IMG/VR virus record: IMGVR_UViG_3300010233_000342
Span: 1 to 20,915 of that record
Strand: one strand, 5' to 3'
Origin: a virus
Length of the DNA: 20,915 nt
Each line of letters opens with the position of its first letter. Position 1 is the stretch's first letter. Shown one piece after another: positions 7,125-13,903 of the stretch. The position numbers and the translations under genes were made by a program. The notes under the pieces are model-generated. The model was not told the origin of the DNA and made no database searches. It saw only the letters and a list, made by a program, of their open reading frames with translations.

Positions 7125-7546
7125 TCCAAACTGTTCAACCAATTTCGAAACTCGGGTAGGCTTCCGAAGGCATCAATCTTCTTCAAATTCTCGGTCACAT
7201 CCAGGTGAAGACGTTCAAGCCACGTCTTCACGCGCTCACCAGCAGAAGACTGTGGTCGTTGAATCCATTGCTTTGAGTCAGCGCGATATAATCCGCGATA
7301 TGCTCTCACCGCGTTGGCCAATTTGCTGATTTTCTGGCTTCGAGTCATTCTACTCGGACCTTTATTACGTTTCCACTTCCGATACCAAAACGGCATGATT
7401 GCCAAGATAGATGGATCGGTATGCCCGCTGGCAACCATGTTGATCGCGTCGGCGTCGTACTTTTCAAATAACTCGACGCAGTGTGCGTATTCTTTGGGCC
7501 AAATGTCCGCACAATAGTCGGCTTGCTTGTCATAATCGACGCTCAT
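7121..7546 (-). CDS. Hypothetical protein in the head gene cluster
   Basis: 141 residues, basic and rich in Trp and Tyr (FWYRKWKRNKGPSR at about 53-66), mostly helical in appearance. It overlaps its upstream and downstream neighbours by ATGA junctions, so translation is coupled. I do not recognise the family. Because it lies between portal and scaffold, a head-completion, connector or packaging accessory role is possible but not shown. Confidence 0.65.
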   Translation of the reverse strand: MSVDYDKQADYCADIWPKEYAHCVELFEKYDADAINMVASGHTDPSILAIMPFWYRKWKRNKGPSRMTRSQKISKLANAVRAYRGLYRADSKQWIQRPQSSAGERVKTWLERLHLDVTENLKKIDAFGSLPEFRNWLNSLE

Positions 7547-7845
7547 TCCACCTCGAACTTCGTCATCTCAAATTCATGCTCCGGTTTGCTCAACTCTTGC
7601 AACACGTCCAGAAAGATTTGGTACTTTGCAGCCGCGATGTTGTTCGCGCGCGCCTTCGAATTCTCTGGCCCAGCCGCGAGCACGTTCAGCGGCGTCGTGA
7701 GCATCTCGGCGTGTGCTTTGTTGGCATAGGCAGCGATTTGACCTTTGATCACCTTCTCAAGAATCGACCTGCCTTTGTGTTGCAGGAAATCGTTGAGGGC
7801 GATCAGATCAGGCTGGGATAACTGGACTGGCGTTTGGATTAGCAT
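7543..7845 (-). CDS. Hypothetical protein in the head gene cluster
   Basis: 100 residues with an alternating helical pattern (SQPDLIALNDFLQHKGRSIL, then ARANNIAAAKYQIFLDVLQE). The stop overlaps the next start as ATGA. There is no strong Shine-Dalgarno site. In the phage this was probably the first or second gene after the portal; today the attC array and a 52-residue frame lie between them. No family recognised; a small connector-associated protein is one possibility. Confidence 0.65.
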   Translation of the reverse strand: MLIQTPVQLSQPDLIALNDFLQHKGRSILEKVIKGQIAAYANKAHAEMLTTPLNVLAAGPENSKARANNIAAAKYQIFLDVLQELSKPEHEFEMTKFEVE

Positions 7846-7858
7846 GATGAGGGCGTTT

Positions 7859-8017
7859 CTAAAAAAATAGCTTATGAAAACCGATGATCAAATAGGCGAA
7901 CTCAAGTCGAATCCGAAGCCAGAAGATTTCAATTAGCTGGTGGGCGGTGACGTACCAGTACTCCAGTCGTCTAACAAGGCGCTCCAGCCAACGCCGGAGA
8001 TTACTCTTGATTTTCAT
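7859..8017 (-). CDS. 52-residue aromatic/hydrophobic ORF that starts inside attC-A
   Basis: The frame starts at ATG 8017 within the central part of attC-A, with an AAAGG site six bases upstream. It runs out through the attC R'' box and ends at 7859, 13 bases before the next phage gene. The N-terminus is basic (MKIKSNLRRWLERLVRR); the rest is aromatic and hydrophobic (EYWYVTAHQLIEIFWLRI, then FAYLIIGFHKLFF). It could be a membrane-associated peptide. About 15 N-terminal residues are encoded by recombination-site sequence, so the true product may be a fusion made by the insertion, or the frame may be fortuitous. It lies on the transcribed strand of the head operon. Confidence 0.4.
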   Translation of the reverse strand: MKIKSNLRRWLERLVRRLEYWYVTAHQLIEIFWLRIRLEFAYLIIGFHKLFF

Positions 8018-8062
8018 TTGTGGCCTTTCTGTTCCGGCGTGGCTCAGCTTGGGTCGTTAGGC
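7969..8062 (+). repeat. attC-A, integron recombination site
   Basis: The outer boxes are GTCTAAC (R'', 7969-7975) and GTTAGGC (R', 8056-8062), matching RYYYAAC and GTTRRRY. The inner arms are CAGCCAACGCCGG (7985-7997) and CCGGCGTGGCT (8034-8044); they pair with one unpaired extra base on the left arm. This asymmetry is the normal polarity signal of attC and sets the orientation as +. Total length is 94 bases. No convincing cassette boundary is visible to its left. Confidence 0.85.
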
Positions 8063-8089
8063 ATCCAAGTCCACTCCAAGAACTGAAGA

Positions 8090-8524
8090 ATGACCAACAC
8101 GGTTGCTATGCTAAGAGAGGTCGCCAACATCGCTGCCGCAGTTCCTTGGTATGTTTCCACGTTGCTGTTGCTCATCGTGCTCGCCCTGAGCGTCGGATGG
8201 ATGGCGATGAGAATAGAGAAAGCCGCCGCCAAATTGACCACCATCCAGACAGCGGCACACGCCTCCGCAATAGAGATAGCCAGCTTGCTTAGCTCACGAA
8301 GTAAGACGGTCGCGTTTCTGCTTTGGCTCCTTTCAGTATCAGGAGTTGCCGTTATATGGTTCGCGTTTCCCGCAGTCACTCGTCTCTCCTGTCTTTTAAT
8401 GGTTCTCGTCGGTGGAGTTTCATTTTTGCTTTTGGCGTATCTGATTATTGAGTTTGTGTTCTGGCGTATGGGTCGGCAAATCGAGCGTGAGACAATGGAT
8501 AGGAAGCAGCGCAGAAATGCCTAA
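8090..8524 (+). CDS. Cassette 1 gene: three-TM membrane protein of unknown function
   Basis: 144 residues. It starts 33 bases after the cassette boundary with only a weak GAAGA site. The TAA stop lies within the R'' box of attC-B (GCCTAAC), a common arrangement in integron cassettes. Membrane segments are at about 21-40 (YVSTLLLLIVLALSVGWMAM), 72-95 (KTVAFLLWLLSVSGVAVIWF region) and 98-125. Between the first two is a 30-residue helical segment, and the C-terminus is basic (MDRKQRRNA). I recognise no family. Small membrane proteins are frequent cassette cargo; a host-surface or phage-exclusion role is only a guess. Confidence 0.7.
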   Translation: MTNTVAMLREVANIAAAVPWYVSTLLLLIVLALSVGWMAMRIEKAAAKLTTIQTAAHASAIEIASLLSSRSKTVAFLLWLLSVSGVAVIWFAFPAVTRLSCLLMVLVGGVSFLLLAYLIIEFVFWRMGRQIERETMDRKQRRNA

Positions 8525-8611
8525 CCAATCGCTGCACCCAACACCGCGATTACGTTCTTGTTTCATTCGAGAGTCTCCTTACGCGGTGTGGGTGAGCTTG
8601 GGTCGTTAGAC
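8519..8611 (+). repeat. attC-B, integron recombination site ending cassette 1
   Basis: The outer boxes are GCCTAAC (8519-8525) and GTTAGAC (8605-8611). The inner arms CACCCAACACCGCG (8535-8548) and CGCGGTGTGGGTG (8582-8594) pair with one extra base on the left arm, giving + orientation. Length is 93 bases. The R'' box contains the stop codon of the cassette 1 gene. The bottom strand has AAGGAG followed by ATGAAA in the centre. Confidence 0.85.
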
Positions 8612-8632
8612 CGCATAGTGCGCTTTGAATTT

Positions 8633-8815
8633 ATGAACACAGCACCAAATGACATGGACGAGGCGCTTCGCCTCATCGACAAACTTAACATGATAAACGG
8701 AGCAATACTCATAGCGATTACGCAGAAGGGATCGCTGACAAAATACGAATACAATTTGATATACGCTCGCACGCTCCAAGAATGGGAACAGAAGCATGCA
8801 CGCCCAAACAACTAA
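8633..8815 (+). CDS. Cassette 2 gene: small hypothetical protein
   Basis: 60 residues from the ATG at 8633. The open frame extends back into attC-B, but a start there would lie before the cassette boundary, so the ATG at 8633, 27 bases inside the cassette, is preferred. The protein looks soluble and helical (MDEALRLIDKLNMINGAILI, then TKYEYNLIYARTLQEWEQK). It ends 42 bases before the R'' box of attC-C. No clear Shine-Dalgarno site and no recognised family. Confidence 0.5.
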   Translation: MNTAPNDMDEALRLIDKLNMINGAILIAITQKGSLTKYEYNLIYARTLQEWEQKHARPNN

Positions 8816-8857
8816 GGCGGATTAGAGACACCTCATTTTGTATCTGATCAAGAGGCG

Positions 8858-8966
8858 GCCTAACAAGGTCGCTCCAGCCAACGCGGGAGTCCGGTTTAGG
8901 TTTGCCATTCAGCTTTTTGTTTTTCATTGGTTCTTGGCCTCGCGTGGCTGAGCTTTGGCGTTAGGC
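8858..8966 (+). repeat. attC-C, integron recombination site at the portal gene end
   Basis: The outer boxes are GCCTAAC (8858-8864) and GTTAGGC (8960-8966). The inner arms CCAGCCAACGCG (8874-8885) and CGCGTGGCTG (8941-8950) pair with one extra base on the left, giving + orientation. Length is 109 bases. Read on the - strand, the R' box contains the TAA stop codon of the portal gene, so this box marks the junction between cassette DNA and phage DNA. Confidence 0.85.
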
Positions 8967-11387
8967 CGCAATAATCGGTGGTGCTTGAGCATTTTGCATC
9001 ATTGGTTGCGGCGGCGGTGGCAATGGTGGCACACCCATCGCACCCGGTGGCGGCATCGGCGGACCGCCCGGCCCTTGGCCTATGCCGGGCGGCGGTTGTG
9101 GTGGAACTGCTGCCTGAAGGATTTGAAGAATCTTCTGCAAGGCCGCGTCCTGCTCCTGGTTCTTCTGCGCCTCCTGCCCCGCCACCTGTTGCAGTTGCTT
9201 GATGGATTCTTCCATCGGCGTAATCACCTTCTCCTTGAGCGCGCCCGCCATCTGTGTCATTGACGCCTGCACAACTTCAGTCGCCACCTTCTGGCTGATC
9301 ATCTGAAGCTGCTTGAGCAAATCTTCCTGCTGCGCCTGCGGGTCACCGGCAGCACCTTCCTTGGCGATGACCTTGAACTCGCGCGGCAACCCGGCGTATT
9401 GGAACACCTGATTGAGCATGTCCACGATCTGCGGCACGCCGATCGATTGGATGATCAGCGGTTGGGCAATCAGCGTCTCGACCATCTTGATCATCGTCGT
9501 CGCGATCTGAATGTTGTTGATCCGCTTGCCACCCTCGCGATTGGCCGCAAACCCGTCGATGTCCAGTGACTTCTTGCTGCCTCGGACACCCGCTTTGGTG
9601 CGCCCTGGTTCAGCCTCGTCCTCGACTTCGAACCCGAGCGCCTTTAACTGCTCACGGTTTTTGTCATTAAGCTCGCCGATCTGCGCGAAGATGTCATCGT
9701 CACTGTATGCCATCATCGCCTCATACATGCTCCGCTTGCGGGCGTTCATCCCATCTTCAACAAACCCTCGTGTATGATCCAGTTTTACGGTCGAGTTGCC
9801 GTGAATCGTGGTTATCTCCGTTGCGCTCTGCTCGTGGCCTGCGGGCTGACCAACTTCCTGAGCTGAAAAGCCAAGCATCCGTTCCATCATCCCCAGCATC
9901 GTTGTTATGCCAGTCGTGATCTCCTGAATGTTGGCCTTGGGAAATGAGACGCTATCAAATGCGTCCTGAGTCGTGTTGAACTGGTATCCCAACTCACGTT
10001 TTGATTTGCCGATGAATATCAATTTACGATAGACATCCGAAGCGTTCATTTTCCGAATATCTTCCTCGGAGACGATCTCCTGATTGTAGAATGTCACGTT
10101 AATGAGGTTCTGTTTGACCGAGAGCAGCAATTGCGAGAGGTAATTGCCGAGCATGTCCTGCCACGGAAGAAGTTCGAGCCCAAGACCGGCGTTCAATTCG
10201 CGATTGGTGTCAGCGTCGTACCCATAATACGTCGTTGGCCGAAAACAGAGCGGCTCGGCGAATATCACCGTGTCAGTGTGGCCAAGCACGAATCTGAACC
10301 ACACCGGGTAATCGTAGTCGCCCAATCCCCAATCGCTCGGGATCAACTTTTGGAAGAACGGTAATACGATCGTCGCTTTGTCGTCGTCAGCCAGCGAGTA
10401 AATGTTCAACTGCTTCTGCCGATCCAAGTCGCCGCTGCCAGGCGAAGCGATGCTTGGAAAACTCATCTGACATGGGTAAAGCGTGGCGTAGGGGGTCCAA
10501 TAATCTCTAATCCAGTCGTTGGGCCCGAACGTCACTTTGTCGGTGTTCCAGTAACTCTTGTTCAGCCGCACGTCACGCCAGCGTTGTACGTCCCAATAAC
10601 CCGCGTATTCGCAGCCTGTGTCTGTGTTCAGCGTCGAGGTGCGGTGCGCGAGGTCGAAGAACATCTTCGACGGATGCGGGATCGCCCAGCGGATTCCTTC
10701 CTTCACGACTTCCGCAGCTCCGTCTTCGCCTAGCTGCTCTTCGGTGTACCACTTCTCCATCGGGAAATTGAGCGCGATACCGTACTGAAGCATCTGAAAG
10801 ATCGAATCCCGCTCGGCATTCCGGTAACCCATCTGCGTCGTCATCGTATCTACCCGGTCGGTGATGATCTCGCACTTCATCCGGTTCTTGCTCGTCAGCT
10901 TGAGCGGGTCGTATTTGTAAAGAGGCGTCTGATCGATGTCGGAAAAGAGTTTGGCCCAGCGAATCCTCGAGTACGCCAGCACGAGCGGGATGTGGATCTC
11001 GGTGAAGACTGGAATGTTGAGCTTCAGCGCTGGCGTCTTGGTTCCAGGCCAGCAGCAAGCGTTGCCCTTATCGTCCATGACCGGCACCAGCAAATGAGTC
11101 AGACCCCAGCTTTTGGCGATCTTGACGGATTCTTCCTCGCCGAGATTCTTGCTCAGCAAACCTTCGACCAGCGTTGCGGCCGTCTGACGGAACGGCACGT
11201 CATACGCCCGGTCAATCCCCCACCACAACCGCGCCTCGCGCATACAGCGTGTGATGCCATCCTTCGCGCGCGAGGAGATGAGTTCGATTAGCTCTTTGGT
11301 TTTGGCTCCTGGCTTTTCAGCCGTGAAGAGTGCCTTGAGCTTTGCTTGGGTGATGCCTGCTTTTTCGAGTTGGGCGGGAGTAGCCAC
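8961..11387 (-). CDS. Portal protein
   Basis: 808 residues from a GTG one base after the upstream TAA. The portal forms the dodecameric ring at the capsid vertex through which the terminase pumps DNA and to which the tail attaches. The length and layout fit the large portals of podovirus-like phages: a helical N-terminus, a mixed alpha/beta body (WDVQRWRDVRLNKSYWNTD; PLYKYDPLKLTSKN), a helical crown region about 640-760 with coiled-coil character (QEDLLKQLQMISQKV), and a Pro/Gly/Met-rich disordered tail (about 765-808). Position supports the call: it is divergent from the large terminase and heads the operon with scaffold and capsid genes. The stop codon lies in the R' box of attC-C. There is no single diagnostic motif, so the call rests on overall pattern and context. 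Confidence 0.8.
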   Translation of the reverse strand: MATPAQLEKAGITQAKLKALFTAEKPGAKTKELIELISSRAKDGITRCMREARLWWGIDRAYDVPFRQTAATLVEGLLSKNLGEEESVKIAKSWGLTHLLVPVMDDKGNACCWPGTKTPALKLNIPVFTEIHIPLVLAYSRIRWAKLFSDIDQTPLYKYDPLKLTSKNRMKCEIITDRVDTMTTQMGYRNAERDSIFQMLQYGIALNFPMEKWYTEEQLGEDGAAEVVKEGIRWAIPHPSKMFFDLAHRTSTLNTDTGCEYAGYWDVQRWRDVRLNKSYWNTDKVTFGPNDWIRDYWTPYATLYPCQMSFPSIASPGSGDLDRQKQLNIYSLADDDKATIVLPFFQKLIPSDWGLGDYDYPVWFRFVLGHTDTVIFAEPLCFRPTTYYGYDADTNRELNAGLGLELLPWQDMLGNYLSQLLLSVKQNLINVTFYNQEIVSEEDIRKMNASDVYRKLIFIGKSKRELGYQFNTTQDAFDSVSFPKANIQEITTGITTMLGMMERMLGFSAQEVGQPAGHEQSATEITTIHGNSTVKLDHTRGFVEDGMNARKRSMYEAMMAYSDDDIFAQIGELNDKNREQLKALGFEVEDEAEPGRTKAGVRGSKKSLDIDGFAANREGGKRINNIQIATTMIKMVETLIAQPLIIQSIGVPQIVDMLNQVFQYAGLPREFKVIAKEGAAGDPQAQQEDLLKQLQMISQKVATEVVQASMTQMAGALKEKVITPMEESIKQLQQVAGQEAQKNQEQDAALQKILQILQAAVPPQPPPGIGQGPGGPPMPPPGAMGVPPLPPPPQPMMQNAQAPPIIAA

Positions 11388-11388
11388 T

Positions 11389-11634
11389 TTAGGCGTAGGC
11401 TTTCTTACCCATCATCGGCATGCCGATCTTCGAAGCGGGACTGCCGGTGCTGGATTCCTGGTCCTGAGCCTCTTCTTCGGGCGCTTCCCCGTAAGCAACG
11501 TCTGTCACATCAGCCGTCACCTCGTCACCGTTGATTGCCGTGGGCGTTATCGTCACAGTCAGGGTCTCGGGCTGGCCAACTTTGCAATCCTTTACTGATG
11601 GAAAATCCTCCGTAGAAAATGAAATGGTGTTCAT
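11389..11634 (-). CDS. Small acidic protein preceding the portal
   Basis: 81 residues from the ATG at 11634 (MNTISFSTEDFPSV), which has GGGAG just upstream; a TTG at 11670 would add an unlikely N-terminus. A short beta-like domain (about 1-50, with LTVTITPTAINGDEVTADVT) is followed by an acidic linker (EAPEEEAQDQESS) and a basic C-terminal tip (GMPMMGKKAYA). It is the first gene of the leftward head operon, one base before the portal start. No family recognised. Confidence 0.6.
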   Translation of the reverse strand: MNTISFSTEDFPSVKDCKVGQPETLTVTITPTAINGDEVTADVTDVAYGEAPEEEAQDQESSTGSPASKIGMPMMGKKAYA

Positions 11635-11644
11635 TCTCCCTACT

Positions 11645-11725
11645 TTAACGCTACACCACACCACAACCAAGCATTATTTGAGGAGCGAGGATTGACGTCG
11701 GGGAGGCGGTTCGGTAGCGTTAACG
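11645..11725 (+). promoter_or_regulatory. Divergent control region with inverted GTAGCGTTAA copies
   Basis: The 158 bases between the leftward portal operon and the rightward HNH/terminase genes hold GTAGCGTTAA once on each strand: on - at 11654-11645 and on + at 11714-11723, pointing away from each other. On the + strand a TTGACG box (11692-11697) lies 17 bases before TAGCGT, a weak sigma70-like pair. No matching -35 box is evident on the - strand, so the repeated decamer may instead be an operator or a phage-specific promoter element. Confidence 0.35.
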
Positions 11726-11792
11726 AAAGATCGGGGACGCGGCGTCATCACTCGCCCGCCCCCGGTGGTCACACAAATAGAAAGGGCTATTC

Positions 11793-12395
11793 ATGCAACA
11801 AGGCATCTGTATCGAGTGCGGCTCCGTTTTTCAAGACCTTCCTTCAAGAATACGTCGAACAAAGTTTTGCAGCCGCACCTGCTCAAGTAACAGCAAAAGA
11901 CGATCGGTTGAGGAAAGATTTTGGAAATATGTAACTAAGGGCGATGGCTGTTGGCCTTGGATTGGCACAACGAACCATGATGGTTACGGGGTAATCAGAT
12001 CGCGATTGGCCTCTGGTCGCAGAGAATCAATATTAACTCACAGAGTGTCTTGGAAAATTCACTATGGAGCAATTCCAGATGAACTAGAGGTTTGTCATAA
12101 TTGCGACAATCCACCGTGTGTGAGACCGGATCATTTGTTTCTTGGAACTCATAAAGAAAACATCGAGGACGCTACTGCCAAAGGCAGAATGAAGGGCTTG
12201 AAAGGAGAACTTAATACAAACTCGAAACTCACCGAGGAAAACGTGTTGGAAATTCGTGCGATGAATTCAAAGGGTGCTTCTCGAACTGCAATAGCAAAAC
12301 AATTTGATGTGAGCGTAACACTAATATCGGGCATAGTTAGTGGAAGATCGTGGAAACACTTACTTCCAAAGTCCGAGCAATTGACTATGTTCTAA
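11793..12395 (+). CDS. HNH endonuclease (HNH_3-like) with N-terminal zinc knuckle and C-terminal helix-turn-helix
   Basis: 200 residues with a good AAAGGG site six bases before the ATG. The N-terminus has a zinc knuckle (Cys6, Cys9, Cys26, Cys30). The nuclease core at about 53-125 shows CWPWIG, a helix with THRVSW, then the cluster CHNCDNPPCVRPDHLFLGTH followed by ENIEDA, the usual HNH_3 order with Asp113-His114. The C-terminus (about 146-190) reads LTEENVLEIRAMNSKG, then IAKQFDVSVTLISGI and GRSWKHL, a DNA-binding module common in homing HNH proteins. It overlaps the possible terminase start. It stands where a small terminase gene would be expected, so it could be a homing gene or a packaging-associated nuclease; the module structure favours homing. 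Confidence 0.85.
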   Translation: MQQGICIECGSVFQDLPSRIRRTKFCSRTCSSNSKRRSVEERFWKYVTKGDGCWPWIGTTNHDGYGVIRSRLASGRRESILTHRVSWKIHYGAIPDELEVCHNCDNPPCVRPDHLFLGTHKENIEDATAKGRMKGLKGELNTNSKLTEENVLEIRAMNSKGASRTAIAKQFDVSVTLISGIVSGRSWKHLLPKSEQLTMF

Positions 12396-13903
12396 GCGTG
12401 CAAGAACCAAAATTTTGGACACCTGACTTAATGCCTCTCCAGTGGGCCGTGTTTAATGATTATACCCACCGCTACCTCTTGCTAGAAGGGTGTAGACTAT
12501 CGGGAAAAACCAGAGCGTCGCTTTGCCGCATCGCACGCCATCTGTGGGAGACAGATAGAGCTGATGTTGGCATTTTCGTTCGCACTACACGCAGCGCAAA
12601 AAACGCTGGTATATGGGATGAACTCTGCGTCACCGTTATCGAAGATTGGATGAAGCATGGATACTTCTTCGGAAAATGGGTAAAGCCTGGACCGTATACT
12701 TCTGACGGGGTAAGCAAAATTCCCTTCTTCACTTTGCGCGGACAGAATGGAACCATCTCGCGTTGCTCCTTGTTTAATGTGGAAGATGACGCGGAATGTG
12801 AACGTAAGGTACGCGGAACTAGATTCTCGATGGTATATTTTCCAGAACTCGGGAACTTCCTTTCTCGCTCGGTCTTCGATGCTACGAAGTCTCAGCTCAG
12901 ATGCTTGCACCTGCCGTACGAACATCACTTGTTTCTAGCGGATTGCAATCCGACCGAGCAAGGAGAGGCATCATGGATCTACCAGCTTTGGATGGTTGAG
13001 AAATTTTTGCCGCCTAAAAATGAGGACGAGAAAGCATTTCGTGATCAACTTCACTCAATCCACTTTCAAATCTCAGACAACACAAAGATCGATCCCCGTG
13101 AGATGGCAGACTTGCGCGCGTCATACCAATATTCACCAGATTTGTATGCGAGGTACATCGAGGGGAAATGGACAGCCAGCACCGAGAATTCGCACTTCGT
13201 AGATGTCTTTGTAGAAAACGTTCACGTCGTTGGCCAGGCCCACGGAGCGAATAAGGACGACTGGGAAGTGATCACCCCAGACGAAGGCTGTCACGAGCTA
13301 ATCGGAATGTTCGACATGGGCGACGTAAATCATGCTGCCCATATAATGCAAAAGCGAATCGTCAACAATGAAGTCTCCTTCGACGTAATCGACGAACTTG
13401 TGTTTCTAAAAGAGCGAATCAGTATCGAGGACTTCACGCTGCTCTACATGGAGAAAATGGATCTCTGGGAAAAGTATGTTGAAGAGAATTACGGAACGCG
13501 AAATCTCCACTGGCGTTGCTGGTCAGATTCTTCAGCATTTCAGTATCGATCCGCTGCTGATTCACATGATGAGCTAATCGTGAGAAACGTAAGCGAAGGC
13601 CGCATCTTGCTCGGGGCAGCTCCAAAAGCAAAAGGATCGGTGAAAATGCGAGTTAATCTTCTGCGCAAACTGCTTTTTCAAAAACGCATTTTTTTCTCAG
13701 CCCAATTGTTCGAGACAATTCGCATGATTAAAGGCTTGAAGAAAGGCACTAGCCTCACCGACTACGTTGATCGCTTGGACCAAATGAAGCACGCCTTCGA
13801 CTCACTCACTTACGGATTAATGGGGGAAGCGCCAATGGACGCGCAGAACCGTTCTCGTCCGAAGGTGGAGAAGAGATCGAGCGTGGTGACCGTTGGGCTT
13901 TAG
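12350..13903 (+). CDS. terL: Terminase large subunit
   Basis: 517 residues from the GTG at 12350. A second GTG at 12398, two bases after the HNH stop, would give 501 residues and may be the true start because the first 16 residues only mirror HNH coding sequence. The N-terminal ATPase has Walker A GCRLSGKT (47-54), a Walker B-like MVYFPE (161-166), and a DCNP coupling motif (198-201). The RNase H-like nuclease has acidic residues at FDMGD (322/325), WSDSSAF (Asp393) and HAFDSLTYGL (Asp484). The protein pumps DNA into the prohead and cuts concatemers. It is transcribed away from the portal operon. No small terminase gene is recognised next to it. Confidence 0.92.
   Translation: METLTSKVRAIDYVLSVQEPKFWTPDLMPLQWAVFNDYTHRYLLLEGCRLSGKTRASLCRIARHLWETDRADVGIFVRTTRSAKNAGIWDELCVTVIEDWMKHGYFFGKWVKPGPYTSDGVSKIPFFTLRGQNGTISRCSLFNVEDDAECERKVRGTRFSMVYFPELGNFLSRSVFDATKSQLRCLHLPYEHHLFLADCNPTEQGEASWIYQLWMVEKFLPPKNEDEKAFRDQLHSIHFQISDNTKIDPREMADLRASYQYSPDLYARYIEGKWTASTENSHFVDVFVENVHVVGQAHGANKDDWEVITPDEGCHELIGMFDMGDVNHAAHIMQKRIVNNEVSFDVIDELVFLKERISIEDFTLLYMEKMDLWEKYVEENYGTRNLHWRCWSDSSAFQYRSAADSHDELIVRNVSEGRILLGAAPKAKGSVKMRVNLLRKLLFQKRIFFSAQLFETIRMIKGLKKGTSLTDYVDRLDQMKHAFDSLTYGLMGEAPMDAQNRSRPKVEKRSSVVTVGL

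Larger units (their letters stand above)
8057..8960 (+). mobile_element. Array of two integron gene cassettes inserted in the phage head operon
   Basis: From the crossover point in attC-A (G^TTAGGC) to that in attC-C, the array holds two cassettes of 549 and 355 bases, each with one rightward ORF followed by an attC. Cassettes are circularised and inserted by an integron integrase acting on the folded bottom strand of attC. No integrase or attI site is in this window, so the cassettes were probably delivered in trans from a host integron. The array runs against the direction of the phage operon around it, so phage transcripts read it in antisense. Confidence 0.8.

Noticed and set aside
7874-7936. 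Tiny rightward frame of 20 residues left of attC-A
   Set aside because: It is too short, has no RBS, and lies opposite the better 52-residue frame; there is no cassette boundary to its left.
8718-8927. Leftward 69-residue frame starting in attC-C, antisense to cassette 2
   Set aside because: It has an RBS-like site, but the product looks like an antisense shadow. I keep the start signal as a finding on attC and do not call it a gene.
7969-8966. Reading the attC hairpins as ordinary transcription terminators
   Set aside because: There is no T-tract, the boxes match attC consensus on both ends, and the one-base asymmetry and cassette spacing fit integron sites.
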